From Candidatus Neomarinimicrobiota bacterium (GTDB lineage Bacteria > Fidelibacterota > Marinisomatia > Marinisomatales > TCS55), in contig JABIDL010000031.1 of NCBI GenBank assembly GCA_018651745.1, forward strand, positions 13,919 to 77,918: a DNA stretch of 64,000 nucleotides, in the 5' to 3' direction. Shown one piece after another: positions 27,539-37,401 of this stretch. The notes beneath the pieces are model-generated. The model searched no databases. It was not told the origin of the DNA and saw nothing but the letters and a program-made list of their open reading frames with translations. The position numbers and the translations under genes were made by a program. The stretch's first letter is position 1; each line of letters begins with the position of its first letter.

Positions 27539-28438
27539 TTATTTTCGAAAAAAGTTTTTCATGACATAAGAAATTATTTGAGGATTTTCCTTTAACCGCC
27601 GAATAGAATAATCATACCAGTCCGGTCCGAATGGCACGTAAATCCTGACTCTGTGCCCTGCTTCTTTGAGCCGTTCAAGTCGTCCGCTCATGGGAACGCC
27701 GTACAGCACCTGAAATTCGTACCGGCTTTGTTCAATTTTATTCTCAAGAATCCAATGTTCAAGAGTATCAATCAATTCCAAATCGTGCGTGGCAATAGCT
27801 GCATAGCCTTCGCCGGATAAAATATCCTTTACTGCGTCAGAAAAATGATCCCTGATTTCTTGATGATCTTGATAGGTAATTTCCGGGGATTCTTTGTAAA
27901 TGCCTTTGCAAATCCGTGCATTGAAGCTGGAAGAATTCAGTAGTTCAATATCATTGGTCGTCCGTTTTAGATATGCTTGAAGCACCACCCCCACGCGGGG
28001 ATAATCTTGCAGTAATTGTTTATAAATCACGAGCGTGTTGTCTGTGTAAGGGGAATTTTCCATATCAATTCTCAGGAAATTACCGGATGCTTCGGCTCGT
28101 TTGATTAAAAATTCCAAATTCTTCATTGCAATGTTTTCGCCGATGCATAGACCAAGATGTGTCAATTTAATGGATAGATTACAATCCAGATGGTCTGCAG
28201 AGATTCGTTCATAGAGATGTGCATATGCATTGGTGACAGCACCGGATTCAAGTTCTGATTCTACATGTTCACCAAGAATATCCAACGTAACAGAAAACCC
28301 GTTTTCATTTAAATGTTGCACAACTTTCATGGCGTCATCTTCGGTTTCGCCCGCGACATATGGTTTAGAAAAAGGTTTAATCATGACCTTTGGAATCACG
28401 GGTAATATTTGAGCGAGGACGAAATTGAGCATAGACAT
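27539..28438 (-). CDS. Proline dehydrogenase (monofunctional)
   Basis: Oxidises proline to pyrroline-5-carboxylate with FAD, passing electrons to quinone. The TIM-barrel core is seen from KPYVAGETEDDAM through GFSVTLDILGEHVES and FLRIDMENS to LYGVPMSGRLERL, ending with RVRIYVPFGPDWYDYSIRRL, the signature end of PRODH. I choose ATG at 28438 (299 residues) because MSMLNFVLAQILP aligns with usual monofunctional PRODH starts; a TTG at 28504 would add 22 residues unlike the family. No P5C dehydrogenase is fused or adjacent. Divergent from nuoA. Confidence 0.9.
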   Translation of the reverse strand: MSMLNFVLAQILPVIPKVMIKPFSKPYVAGETEDDAMKVVQHLNENGFSVTLDILGEHVESELESGAVTNAYAHLYERISADHLDCNLSIKLTHLGLCIGENIAMKNLEFLIKRAEASGNFLRIDMENSPYTDNTLVIYKQLLQDYPRVGVVLQAYLKRTTNDIELLNSSSFNARICKGIYKESPEITYQDHQEIRDHFSDAVKDILSGEGYAAIATHDLELIDTLEHWILENKIEQSRYEFQVLYGVPMSGRLERLKEAGHRVRIYVPFGPDWYDYSIRRLKENPQIISYVMKNFFRK

Positions 28439-28511
28439 GAGCGGGGAATATAGGAAAATTGTACGGTCTGCTTCAATGAGATTTCCCGAGGGAAAATTCA
28501 CCAAGTTTGCC

Positions 28512-28541
28512 TTGACACCTGAAAAGTCAATTCGCTAACTT
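28512..28541 (+). promoter_or_regulatory. Candidate sigma-70-type promoter for the nuo operon
   Basis: A consensus -35 TTGACA (28512-28517) is followed, after 18 bases, by TAACTT (28536-28541), a weak -10. Transcription would start about 20-25 bases before the nuoA ATG at 28570. The pair lies in the short divergent gap between proline dehydrogenase and nuoA. The -35 is convincing, the -10 much less so. Confidence 0.4.
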
Positions 28542-28569
28542 CGTTGTCTCTTAATAAACCCTTTTCGTC

Positions 28570-29007
28570 ATGTATCGAGATTTTGGAACCATATTTATTT
28601 TCGCCCTTTTGGGGATTGTGCTGGTCTATGTGCCACTGCTGATCCAGCGGTTGGTCGCACCCAGCAATCCTACCCCGGATAAACTTTCAACTTACGAATG
28701 CGGCGAAGAACCTGAAGGATCGGCCTGGGCTCAGTTTAACATTCGTTTTTACGTTATAGCGCTTATATTTCTCATTTTTGATGTAGAGGTTGTATTCCTA
28801 TTTCCGTGGGCTGTAGTGTTTGAAGATTTGGGTCTTTTGGCATTTATAGAAATGACAATATTTTTGGGAATTCTCATTGTTGGACTTGCCTACGTTTGGA
28901 AAAAGAAGGACTTAGATTGGGTGAAATACCGCGTAAAATACGGTCGCGGAAGATACAGAAATATCATGGAAGACGAACCGGAAGGAGACGCTGTTGGGAC
29001 TTCTTGA
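28570..29007 (+). CDS. nuoA: NADH-quinone oxidoreductase subunit A
   Basis: Small membrane subunit of complex I. The 145 residues contain three membrane segments (about 8-27, 60-82, 90-112) and the strongly conserved [22 protein letters not shown] loop (seen from residue 41; quoted only in outline as the YECG...RFY loop) and [15 protein letters not shown]. The C-terminal tail is charged and about 20 residues longer than usual. First gene of an eleven-gene complex I operon; the nuoB start lies inside its last 14 bases. Confidence 0.95.
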   Translation: MYRDFGTIFIFALLGIVLVYVPLLIQRLVAPSNPTPDKLSTYECGEEPEGSAWAQFNIRFYVIALIFLIFDVEVVFLFPWAVVFEDLGLLAFIEMTIFLGILIVGLAYVWKKKDLDWVKYRVKYGRGRYRNIMEDEPEGDAVGTS

Positions 29008-29485
29008 ACATAAATTTCAAGATAATGTGGTCGTCGCATCCATGGATAAATTGCTTGGATGGGCTCGGTCAACATCGCCGTGGTTTTTTCAATTTGGGTT
29101 GGCCTGCTGTGCAATAGAAATGATGGCAACCGCCGCGAGCCGGTACGACCTCATGCGCATTGGAATGATTCCAAGATCCTCACCGCGGCAAGCCGATGTG
29201 ATGATTGTCGCCGGAACGGTTACTTTAAAAATGGCGCTTAGAGTCAAAAAATTATACGAACAAATGGCGGAACCGAAATACGTTATTTCCATGGGAAGTT
29301 GTGCTACCAGCGGCGGACCGTATTGGCAATACGGATATCATGTTCTTAAAGGCGTGGATCTTGTCGTTCCGGTTGACGTGTACATTCCCGGATGTCCCCC
29401 ACGACCGGAAGCGCTGATTGAAGGATTATTAAAACTTCAAGAAAAAATTCAAGCTGAACGTCCGTTGACAAAGAAAATCGCATGA
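28994..29485 (+). CDS. nuoB: NADH-quinone oxidoreductase subunit B
   Basis: Carries the terminal [4Fe-4S] cluster N2, which hands electrons to quinone. Cluster ligands are visible as Cys38-Cys39 ([11 protein letters not shown]), Cys103 (MGSCATSGG) and Cys134 ([10 protein letters not shown]). The 163-residue length is normal. The start is TTG at 28994, with GAAGGAGA six bases upstream as Shine-Dalgarno; it overlaps nuoA by 14 bases. The stop overlaps nuoC (ATGA). Confidence 0.96.
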   Translation: MGLLEHKFQDNVVVASMDKLLGWARSTSPWFFQFGLACCAIEMMATAASRYDLMRIGMIPRSSPRQADVMIVAGTVTLKMALRVKKLYEQMAEPKYVISMGSCATSGGPYWQYGYHVLKGVDLVVPVDVYIPGCPPRPEALIEGLLKLQEKIQAERPLTKKIA

Positions 29486-30177
29486 CAGCTGATCAAGAAA
29501 AATTCATAGCCGACGTCGTTGAAAAAGCGCTGGCCGGCGATATGGATGCAATTAACAGTATTGAAGATCGTTCCGTTCGCGCCAAAGCAAAAGCATCACT
29601 TGTTAAAGCAAAACGCGCAGCAAAGGCCCAACAGAAATCTGATGCACCTGCAGAATCAGATTCACCTAATCAGCAGGAAACGGCGGAAACCCAATCCCCT
29701 TTATCTATTTTATTAAATTCCACGTATCCGGATGAAATTATTGAAGTTTTAGATGAAGGGAAAACCATTCAACTTCATCCAAAACAATGGAACGAAATTG
29801 CCACCTTTCTTCGAGATCATCCAGAAGCTCTGCTCGATCAGATGGAATGCCTTACAGGCGTGGATTTGGGAACTGAAGATGCTCTCCAAGTGCGCTATAA
29901 TCTGCATTCTATGAAGCATCGCCATAAAATTGAAATTCGGATAAATACGAATAGAGACAAACCGGAAATTCCTTCTGTTGAAACTATATGGAGAATGACT
30001 GATTGGTTCGAGCGTGAAGCGTATGACATGTACGGAATAGTTTTCACGAACCATCGAGATCTCCGCCGGTTATTGTGTCCTGAAGATTGGGAAGGCTGGC
30101 CGCTTCGGAAAGATTATGAAGAACCCGAAACGTACCACGGCATTATGGTGCCAAAGGTGAAAGAAGGATGGGAATAG
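29482..30177 (+). CDS. nuoC: NADH-quinone oxidoreductase subunit C with an Ala/Lys-rich N-terminal extension
   Basis: Peripheral-arm 30-kDa subunit of complex I, separate from NuoD here. The conserved domain starts near residue 75. Its signature, [20 protein letters not shown] followed by [18 protein letters not shown], is intact. The first 70 residues are unusual: a charged, Ala/Lys-rich, low-complexity helix-like stretch ([18 protein letters not shown]) and a Ser/Gln/Glu-rich linker, not part of the usual NuoC fold. The ATG overlaps the nuoB stop. nuoD follows after one base. Confidence 0.95.
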   Translation: MTADQEKFIADVVEKALAGDMDAINSIEDRSVRAKAKASLVKAKRAAKAQQKSDAPAESDSPNQQETAETQSPLSILLNSTYPDEIIEVLDEGKTIQLHPKQWNEIATFLRDHPEALLDQMECLTGVDLGTEDALQVRYNLHSMKHRHKIEIRINTNRDKPEIPSVETIWRMTDWFEREAYDMYGIVFTNHRDLRRLLCPEDWEGWPLRKDYEEPETYHGIMVPKVKEGWE

Positions 30178-30178
30178 C

Positions 30179-31309
30179 ATGAAAGAAATTGGCTCAATTC
30201 GTGCTGAAGAAATGGTTCTAAATATTGGACCTCAGCATCCATCCACGCATGGCGTTCTAAGATTGAAAGTAAAAACGGACGGCGAAATCGTTTCTGAGGT
30301 TATTCCAATCATTGGATATCTCCATAGATGTTTCGAAAAACACGCTGAAAATATCACATACGAACAGGTGATTCCTTTTACCGATCGCTGCGATTACATC
30401 GCATCGATGAACAATAATTTCGGGTTCGTGGTGGCAATGGAAGAACTCATGGATATCAAAGTTCCGGAACGCGTGGAATATATTCGCGTAATCATGGCAG
30501 AACTAAATCGCATTGCAAGTCACCTTTTGGCGTTGGGTGTGTACGGATTGGACATTGGCGCTTTTACACCATTTTTACATATGTTTCGCGATCGGGAACG
30601 TATTTTAGATATTTTTGAACTGACTTGTGGTGCCCGTTTGCTGTATAATTATATGTGGGTTGGCGGTGTCTCGCATGACCTTCCTCGAAATTTCGAAACC
30701 ATTTGCATTGATTTTCTCGATTATTTTGAACCAAATATTCCAGAATTCAACCAATTGCTGACTACCAATAAAATTTTTATTGAACGAACAGCCGACGTGG
30801 GTGTAATGCCAGCTGAAGTGGCAATTAGTTATGGCGTATCCGGCCCGAATCTTCGCGGATCCGGTGTTAAATGGGACGTCCGAAAAGATGAACCATATTC
30901 TGTGTATGATAAATTTGATTTTGAAATTCCTGTTGGTACTGGCGATCATGGAACCCTCGGAGATTGCTGGGATCGCTATTGGGTTCGTATGCTCGAAATG
31001 CAGGAAAGTTGTAACATCATTCGCCAAGCCCTGAAAGCCATTCCGGACAATGGCGATGTGCACGCCATGGTCCCCAAAAAAATCCGACCGCCAAAAGGAT
31101 CCATTTACCGAAGAACAGAAAGTCCGCGTGGTGACCTTGGGTATTACATCATTAGCGACGGTTCGCCGACGCCTTTCCGGCTAAAAATGCGCTCACCGGC
31201 ATTAACATCTTTGAGTGTGCTGGATGAGATTTCCGCCGGATGGATGATTTCGGATGTAATCGCTATTTTAGGAAGTCTAGATATTGTTTTGGGAGAAATT
31301 GACCGATGA
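30179..31309 (+). CDS. nuoD: NADH-quinone oxidoreductase subunit D
   Basis: The 49-kDa subunit that, with NuoB, forms the quinone site. The 376 residues include the N-terminal GPQHPSTHGVLRLKV motif (His residues of the quinone pocket), YIASMNNNFGFV, GDIGAFTPF, and the C-terminal ESPRGDLGYYIISDGS and SPALTSLSVLDEI segments. Everything matches a stand-alone NuoD. Its last four bases overlap nuoH. Confidence 0.97.
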   Translation: MKEIGSIRAEEMVLNIGPQHPSTHGVLRLKVKTDGEIVSEVIPIIGYLHRCFEKHAENITYEQVIPFTDRCDYIASMNNNFGFVVAMEELMDIKVPERVEYIRVIMAELNRIASHLLALGVYGLDIGAFTPFLHMFRDRERILDIFELTCGARLLYNYMWVGGVSHDLPRNFETICIDFLDYFEPNIPEFNQLLTTNKIFIERTADVGVMPAEVAISYGVSGPNLRGSGVKWDVRKDEPYSVYDKFDFEIPVGTGDHGTLGDCWDRYWVRMLEMQESCNIIRQALKAIPDNGDVHAMVPKKIRPPKGSIYRRTESPRGDLGYYIISDGSPTPFRLKMRSPALTSLSVLDEISAGWMISDVIAILGSLDIVLGEIDR

Positions 31310-32382
31310 CTGTTGATTATCTCATTGATTTAATTCCCTTCGCCACTGATTTCCCGGGACTTGTGTTTATTGCTGTTATAATTGCCTGCGCAGTTCCCAT
31401 CTTTATGTTTATTGCGGTATATGCGTTGGTAGCTATTTATGCTGAACTCAAAGTGTCATCCTTTATGCAGGATAAAGTCGGACCGATGGGGCAGGGCGTT
31501 GGACTACACGCAGGAAAATGGGGACTGCTTCAGCCAGTAGCCGATGCGTTGAAACTCATTTTAAAAGAAGACATTATTCCAAGCACAGCGGATCGGAAAC
31601 TTTTTATTATGGCGCCCTTTATTGTTTTCATTGGAGCCTTTATTACCATGGCAGCGCTGCCTTTCAGCCCAACGATAATTGTTGCCGATATGAATATTGG
31701 TATCTTTTACATTCTTGCGGTTAGTTCGCTGGGAATTATTGGACTGATTCTCGCAGGGTGGAGTTCGAATAATAAATGGTCGCTGTACGGCGCGATGCGA
31801 TCCGCTGCACAAATTGTCAGTTACGAAATTCCGGCAGCAATGTCCATTATTGGTGTCATTATGCTTACCAGTACATTAAGCATGCAGGGCATTATTGAGC
31901 ATCAATCAGGATTTGTGTGGGGAATTTTACCCAATTGGATCATTTTTCAGAATCCATTCACCTTTCTTTCTTTTTTCATCTTTTTTATGAGCGGCGTAGC
32001 AGAGTGCAACCGAACACCTTTTGATATTCCCGAAGCAGAATCTGAACTTGTTGCCGGGGCGTTTACAGAATATTCCGGTATGCGGTATGCATTTTTCTTT
32101 TTAAGTGAATATGCCAATATGTTTGTGGTAAGTGGAGTGGCTGTTACAGCGTTTCTTGGCGGATGGCAAAGCCCAATACCCGGGCTGATGGATTCATCCG
32201 GTTGGGGACTGTTTTGGTTTATGTCAAAATCATTATTCCTTATTTTTGTAATGATGTGGTTTAGGTGGACTTGGCCACGACTTCGCGTGGATCAGCTGAT
32301 GAGTGTCTGCTGGAAAGGATTCATTCCAATCGCCTTTTTTAATATCTTTGGCATTGGACTTTGGAAGTTGATCATTGGGTAA
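31306..32382 (+). CDS. nuoH: NADH-quinone oxidoreductase subunit H
   Basis: Membrane subunit next to the quinone-entry tunnel. The 358 residues hold about eight membrane segments, with the conserved loop motifs QDKVGPMGQGVGLHAGKWG (quoted in part: DKVGPMGQG), QPVADALKLILKED, SYEIPAAMSII and CNRTPFDIPEAESELVAGAF, the acidic residues of which form part of the proton path. ATG start overlaps nuoD. NuoI begins four bases after the stop. Confidence 0.97.
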   Translation: MTVDYLIDLIPFATDFPGLVFIAVIIACAVPIFMFIAVYALVAIYAELKVSSFMQDKVGPMGQGVGLHAGKWGLLQPVADALKLILKEDIIPSTADRKLFIMAPFIVFIGAFITMAALPFSPTIIVADMNIGIFYILAVSSLGIIGLILAGWSSNNKWSLYGAMRSAAQIVSYEIPAAMSIIGVIMLTSTLSMQGIIEHQSGFVWGILPNWIIFQNPFTFLSFFIFFMSGVAECNRTPFDIPEAESELVAGAFTEYSGMRYAFFFLSEYANMFVVSGVAVTAFLGGWQSPIPGLMDSSGWGLFWFMSKSLFLIFVMMWFRWTWPRLRVDQLMSVCWKGFIPIAFFNIFGIGLWKLIIG

Positions 32383-32386
32383 ATGT

Positions 32387-32965
32387 ATGCGCGCTTATTT
32401 TAGAACAATCAGAGAATCGGTTTCAACCCTTGTAACGGGAATGGGAATTACTTGGCGCCACATGGTTAATATCAGGAAAGGGAGTGTTACCCTTCAGTAT
32501 CCAGAAGAAAGATGGCCACGCCCCGAAAGAAATATTGGTTTTGATCAACAAGACTACAATATTATTCGATCCCGTTTGCATGTGGATATCAACGACTGCA
32601 TCGGCTGCCTAAAATGCGAACGTGCCTGCCCGGTTGATTGCATTAAAATTTCCACTGAAAGAGTGACGAAGGGTGAAGATATTCCGGAAATAAAGCATAC
32701 CGGAGTTACATCGAATGAAACAAAAAAAGCTCTACTAATTACCCGATTTGATATTGATATGACCGAATGTTGTTATTGTAACCTGTGTACTTATCCTTGT
32801 CCTGAAGAATGTATTTTTATGACGGGTGGTCCGAATTCCGAAAAACATCATATTGATTATGAATTTTCGCAATATGATAGAAATGACATGGTGTACCGTT
32901 TTGCGAAAAAAGTATCCGATGAACAAGTTGCAAAAGCAACCGGCATAAATGGAGAAAAGGCATAA
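32387..32965 (+). CDS. nuoI: NADH-quinone oxidoreductase subunit I
   Basis: Holds the two [4Fe-4S] clusters (N6a and N6b) leading to NuoB. Ligands are Cys71/74/77 with Cys81 (CIGCLKCERACP) and Cys128/131/134 with Cys138 (CCYCNLCTYPCP). An extra Cys129 adjoins the second set and Cys142 follows it. I chose the ATG at 32387 (192 residues); a TTG at 32375 would overlap nuoH by eight bases and add four residues. The loop between the two motifs (about 83-127) is longer than in E. coli NuoI. Confidence 0.95.
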   Translation: MRAYFRTIRESVSTLVTGMGITWRHMVNIRKGSVTLQYPEERWPRPERNIGFDQQDYNIIRSRLHVDINDCIGCLKCERACPVDCIKISTERVTKGEDIPEIKHTGVTSNETKKALLITRFDIDMTECCYCNLCTYPCPEECIFMTGGPNSEKHHIDYEFSQYDRNDMVYRFAKKVSDEQVAKATGINGEKA

Positions 32966-33453
32966 TGGCTGACGTTGCATTTTGGATGATTGTTTTACTT
33001 ACGATAGGGTCCGCCGTCGTTGTTGTGCATCATGAAAAACTTTTGTATTCTGCAATTGCATTGCTATTTACCCTATTCGGCGTGGCAGGATTGTACATTT
33101 TCCTCTGGGCGGATTTTTTAGCAGCCGTTCAAATTGTGATTTACATTGGAGGGATTTTGGTGCTGGTTATTTTTGGAATTATGCTTACCCACAATATATC
33201 ATCTGTGAGTATTTCTCAACCTAGTTTGCAAAAAGGTGTTGGTGGATTACTTGTAGCAAGTGTTCTCGGTTCGTTGGGATTAATGATAACTAAAACGCCA
33301 TGGTTGGTTCAAAATACAAATGAACCTATTCAAACAGTAGAAACCATTGGTCATCTTCTCATGATGGATTATCTGCTTCCATTTGAGGTGGCTTCCGTAT
33401 TGTTACTCGGTGCGTTAATTGGTGCAGCTACACTGTCACGGAGAGAAGATTAA
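32965..33453 (+). CDS. nuoJ: NADH-quinone oxidoreductase subunit J
   Basis: Membrane subunit linking the quinone site to the antiporter-like subunits. The 162 residues contain five membrane segments, with YSAIALLFTLFGVAGLYI and VQIVIYIGGILVLVIFGIML, the latter containing the pi-bulge helix typical of NuoJ. Start ATG overlaps the nuoI stop by one base (TAATG) and its own stop overlaps nuoK in the same way. Confidence 0.94.
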   Translation: MADVAFWMIVLLTIGSAVVVVHHEKLLYSAIALLFTLFGVAGLYIFLWADFLAAVQIVIYIGGILVLVIFGIMLTHNISSVSISQPSLQKGVGGLLVASVLGSLGLMITKTPWLVQNTNEPIQTVETIGHLLMMDYLLPFEVASVLLLGALIGAATLSRRED

Positions 33454-33758
33454 TGCATTCACTCGAATCCTATTTATTCGTCTCGGCCGTACTGTTTGTG
33501 CTTGGACTATTCGCTGTGGTTACCCGCAGAAACGGAATTGCTGTATTGATGGGCGTTGAACTCATTTTAAATTCTGCCAATTTGAATTTCCTGGCATTTG
33601 CTCGATTTGGCGGTGCCAATTTATCGGGACATATTTTCGCTCTGTTTGTTATTGTTTTGGCCGCAGCCGAAGCAGCGGTTGCACTTGCGATTGTTATTAA
33701 TATTTATAAAAATTTCCATTCCATTAATGTGGATGAGGTTAGCGCGCTGAGGCAGTAA
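33453..33758 (+). CDS. nuoK: NADH-quinone oxidoreductase subunit K
   Basis: A 101-residue, three-helix membrane subunit. It has GIAVLMGVELILNSANLNFLAF with the conserved Glu in helix 2, and VIVLAAAEAAVALAIVI with the second functional Glu in helix 3, both needed for proton transfer in studied complexes. The stop overlaps nuoL (TAATG). Confidence 0.96.
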   Translation: MHSLESYLFVSAVLFVLGLFAVVTRRNGIAVLMGVELILNSANLNFLAFARFGGANLSGHIFALFVIVLAAAEAAVALAIVINIYKNFHSINVDEVSALRQ

Positions 33759-35815
33759 TGACAGAAAATATCTTCATCGATTTTAGTTTGCTGATTCTTT
33801 TTCTACCGCTCATATCATTTCTCGTGCTGGTTTTTGTAGGGAAGAGATTGCCCCGGCAGGGAGATTGGTTCGGCATTGCCGCTATTCTGACCACACTTGC
33901 ATTATCGGTCAGTATGTTTGTGTCTATGTTAATAGAGTATGAACCTGGTTTTAAGCACGAAGCATCTTTTCAATGGATTAACTTATCTGCATTTCAGGTG
34001 GACCTTGGCTTCCTTGTTGACAACATTACCATTATCATGTTATTGGTGGTGTCGCTCATTTCCAGCATGACCCATATTTTTTCCGTGAAATATCTTGAAG
34101 GCGATATTCGTTATTCTCGATATTATGCTTATCTCGGTTTATTTACATTCAGTATGAATGGTATCGTCCTTGCGAATAACCTGATTTCCCTTTATATGTT
34201 TTGGGAACTCGTTGGTGTGAGCTCTTATTTGCTCATTCAGCATTGGTTCGAAAAAGATTCTGCGGCGGATGCTGCAAAAAAAGCATTTCTTACGAATCGA
34301 GTAGGTGACATTGGGTTTTTTATTGGCATTATGCTCATCTTTTCTACAGTTGGAGCATTTTCCTATTCAGAAGTTTTTGCCGGGGTTGCTGATGGATCCA
34401 TTAGCGGAACAATTCTTACGTTTGCAGGACTCGGACTATTTTTGGGCGCGATGGGCAAAAGTTCACAGTTCCCGCTTCATATTTGGTTGCCGGATGCAAT
34501 GGAAGGTCCAACGCCTGTTTCTGCGCTCATGCATGCAGCAACGATGGTGGCTGCAGGTGTGTATATGAGTGTCAGGATTTTCCCACTCTTTACACCGGAT
34601 GCTCTAATCGTTGTAGCGTATGTTGGTGGATTTACCGCATTATTTGCCGCGTCCATTGCAATAACGCAAAATGATATTAAAAAAGTCCTCGCGTATTCCA
34701 CTGTTAGCCAACTCGGGTACATGATTATGGCAGTAGGAACCGGCGCATATATTGCCGGATTTTTTCATTTGGTCACCCACGCAATGTTTAAAGCATGTCT
34801 GTTTTATTGCTCAGGGAGTGTCATTCATTCAATGCATCATGCACTTCATAAAAAACATGATCACGATACAGATCCTCAAGATATGAGAAACATGGGCGGG
34901 TTTAAGGATAAAATGCCTGTTACTTACACAACCATGCTAATCGCAACATTGGCCATTTCTGGTGTTCCCTTGTTCTCAGGATTCCTTTCAAAAGATGCTA
35001 TTTTGGCAGGAACACTTTCATTTGTCACCCATCATCCTGAGCATTTCTTTTTAGCCGTCTGTGGGTTTGGTGCAGCGATGATTACAGCATTTTATATGTT
35101 TAGACTCATTTTTATGACATTTCATGGCGAGCCAAATAAAAAGGAATTAATAGAAGATATTCACGAATCACCCAAAGCGATGACCTACCCGCTAATCCTC
35201 TTGGCTACTCTCAGTGTTTTTATTTTTTATACTTTGCCACATGTTAATCCTATCTCGGACCACGGATGGTTTAAGGAATTGGTGGTACCGCAGGATTCCT
35301 TTGTTCAAGACGCACATATTCTTAGTGCACATGAAATAGAAGACAGAGTCCATCACGCGCATTATCCTGCAATGGCGTTATCTATCCTGGTTGCAAGTTT
35401 AGGTATCGGATTATCTTGGTTGATGTATTACAAGAAAAAATTATCAGCGGATGAATGGGCAAAAAAAACAGGACCACTATACAAGTTATCCCTTAACAAA
35501 TATTATTTTGATGAGCATTATCAAAAGTATCTCATCCAACCTACTCTTAGGCTAGCAGAAAAAATTGCTTACATTGATTGGGAATTGTACGATAAATATT
35601 TCATCAATGGATTCGGTCGTATAACGGATTGGCTTTCTCGCATTACCGGCAAATTAGATTATGAAGGTATTGATCAAACTTTGGTGGATGGAACGGGCCG
35701 AACCATTGGGAGATTTGGATCTAGCTTGAAAAAAGTCCAGACTGGAAAAATACAGAATTACTTACTATTCGTTTTAGCGGGAGTCATTATCATTCTTGTC
35801 TTCCAGACGATATAA
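33758..35815 (+). CDS. nuoL: NADH-quinone oxidoreductase subunit L
   Basis: Largest antiporter-like proton-pumping subunit, 685 residues and about 15-16 membrane segments. Core motifs include MFWELVGVSSYLLI, GAMGKSSQFPLHIWLPDAME, PTPVSALMHAATMVAAGVY, AYSTVSQLGYM and HAMFKACLFYCSGSVIH. The long C-terminal part includes the amphipathic lateral helix region and a final membrane anchor (about 665-683). Twenty-six bases without a credible gene separate it from nuoM. Confidence 0.97.
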   Translation: MTENIFIDFSLLILFLPLISFLVLVFVGKRLPRQGDWFGIAAILTTLALSVSMFVSMLIEYEPGFKHEASFQWINLSAFQVDLGFLVDNITIIMLLVVSLISSMTHIFSVKYLEGDIRYSRYYAYLGLFTFSMNGIVLANNLISLYMFWELVGVSSYLLIQHWFEKDSAADAAKKAFLTNRVGDIGFFIGIMLIFSTVGAFSYSEVFAGVADGSISGTILTFAGLGLFLGAMGKSSQFPLHIWLPDAMEGPTPVSALMHAATMVAAGVYMSVRIFPLFTPDALIVVAYVGGFTALFAASIAITQNDIKKVLAYSTVSQLGYMIMAVGTGAYIAGFFHLVTHAMFKACLFYCSGSVIHSMHHALHKKHDHDTDPQDMRNMGGFKDKMPVTYTTMLIATLAISGVPLFSGFLSKDAILAGTLSFVTHHPEHFFLAVCGFGAAMITAFYMFRLIFMTFHGEPNKKELIEDIHESPKAMTYPLILLATLSVFIFYTLPHVNPISDHGWFKELVVPQDSFVQDAHILSAHEIEDRVHHAHYPAMALSILVASLGIGLSWLMYYKKKLSADEWAKKTGPLYKLSLNKYYFDEHYQKYLIQPTLRLAEKIAYIDWELYDKYFINGFGRITDWLSRITGKLDYEGIDQTLVDGTGRTIGRFGSSLKKVQTGKIQNYLLFVLAGVIIILVFQTI

Positions 35816-35841
35816 ACATGAAAAAACAACAGAAATAAAAT

Positions 35842-37392
35842 ATGGAAAATCATTTACTAAGTTGGATTGTTTGGCTTCCGATCATTGGGATGGTCGCCGT
35901 AACCTTGATTCCTAGAGATCAATCAAACGCCATTAAGTGGACGGCTGTAATTGCAACAGGGATTCAGCTCATATTGGCTGTAATTCTCTTGGCGCGATTT
36001 GATTTAACGACGGGAGATTTTCAGATGTACGAATCTGCTGAATGGATTCCGTCGCTGAATATCACGTATCAGCTTGGCGTAGATGGGCTCAGCCTTCCGA
36101 TGGTTGTTCTTACCGCCATTCTCTTCTTCATTGGAGTGTTTGTAAGCTGGAATATCGAAAAGGCACCCAAGGGATATTTTGCCTTGTTATTACTTTTGGA
36201 TACAGGGATTGTTGGTGTATTCCTTTCACTGGATTTCTTTCTGTTTTATGTATTTTGGGAAGTGATGTTACTGCCGATGTATTTCTTAATTGGAATGTGG
36301 GGTGGTCCCCAGCGGGAATATGCAGCCATTAAATTTTTCCTTTATACGCTGGTAGGATCGGTGATGATGCTGATTGCAATCCTCGCTCTATATTTTACCT
36401 GCGGGCATACCTTTGATATGATTACCATTATGGAAACAGCTTCCACCAATCTTGTGGGCGTTAGTTGGTGGGGAATGGACGCTATAAAGGTCATCTGGGT
36501 TTTGTTATTTATTGGGTTTGCGATAAAAGTTCCGGTTTTTCCATTTCATACGTGGCTTCCCTTGGCGCATGTAGAAGCACCAACTGCCATATCGGTAATT
36601 CTTGCGGGGATTCTTCTAAAACTCGGTGCATATGGATTACTTCGGGTTAATTATTCTATGCTTCCGGATGCGGTGTGGTGGTTTGCCGGTGCAATGGCAA
36701 TTTTGGGTTTGATTAATGTTATTTGGGGAGCGCTGTGTGCGCTTGCTCAAACGGATTTGAAAAAACTTGTCGCCTATTCGAGTATCAATCATATGGGTTA
36801 CGCCATGATTGGCATGGCTGCAGTCATTGCTGCCGGTGAAATGAATGGAAGCAACTATGCTGCGGCGCAAGCAGGACTGAACGGTGCCATTTTTCAAATG
36901 TTCAATCATGGAACTATTTCTGCCATGCTATTTATTTTAGTGGGCGTGATTTACGATCGTGCTCATCACAGAGATATAAATGGTTTTGGTGGAATTGGAA
37001 CCATCATGCCGGTATATACCGGCATTGTTGCGCTGGCATTTTTTGCAGGACTCGGACTCCCAAGCCTGAGTGGCTTTGTCAGCGAGGCAATGTGTTTTTT
37101 GGGTGCTTTCCCGGTTTTTAAAGGTATTGTCATTATTGCGACGATTGGAATTTTGTTAAATGCTGCCTATTTCTTATGGGCTTTCCAAAGGATTTTTCTG
37201 GGTGAAATGAATGAAAAATACAAGGACCTTCCTGAAATTAACGGACGAGAATTGTTTACCGTAATTCCACTAGCTGTTATTACGCTTCTGTTCGGCATTT
37301 ATCCCTATCCATTTCTTAAATATATTGGCGAAACGGTAAATGTAATTATTGAACAGGTTGTTGCTGTCGGTTCTTTGGCTGGAGTGATGTAG
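35842..37392 (+). CDS. nuoM: NADH-quinone oxidoreductase subunit M
   Basis: Antiporter-like proton-pumping subunit, 516 residues, about 14 membrane segments. Typical features are YQLGVDGLSLPMVVLTAILF, FYVFWEVMLLPMYFLIG with the key Glu, KVPVFPFHTWLPLAHVEAPT and YSSINHMGYAMIG. Length is normal. nuoN follows after nine bases. Confidence 0.97.
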   Translation: MENHLLSWIVWLPIIGMVAVTLIPRDQSNAIKWTAVIATGIQLILAVILLARFDLTTGDFQMYESAEWIPSLNITYQLGVDGLSLPMVVLTAILFFIGVFVSWNIEKAPKGYFALLLLLDTGIVGVFLSLDFFLFYVFWEVMLLPMYFLIGMWGGPQREYAAIKFFLYTLVGSVMMLIAILALYFTCGHTFDMITIMETASTNLVGVSWWGMDAIKVIWVLLFIGFAIKVPVFPFHTWLPLAHVEAPTAISVILAGILLKLGAYGLLRVNYSMLPDAVWWFAGAMAILGLINVIWGALCALAQTDLKKLVAYSSINHMGYAMIGMAAVIAAGEMNGSNYAAAQAGLNGAIFQMFNHGTISAMLFILVGVIYDRAHHRDINGFGGIGTIMPVYTGIVALAFFAGLGLPSLSGFVSEAMCFLGAFPVFKGIVIIATIGILLNAAYFLWAFQRIFLGEMNEKYKDLPEINGRELFTVIPLAVITLLFGIYPYPFLKYIGETVNVIIEQVVAVGSLAGVM

Positions 37393-37401
37393 GATTTATC
37401 C

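Noticed and set aside
35816-35841. Six-codon ORF between nuoL and nuoM
   Set aside because: Far too short and Lys/Gln only; an ordinary spacer.
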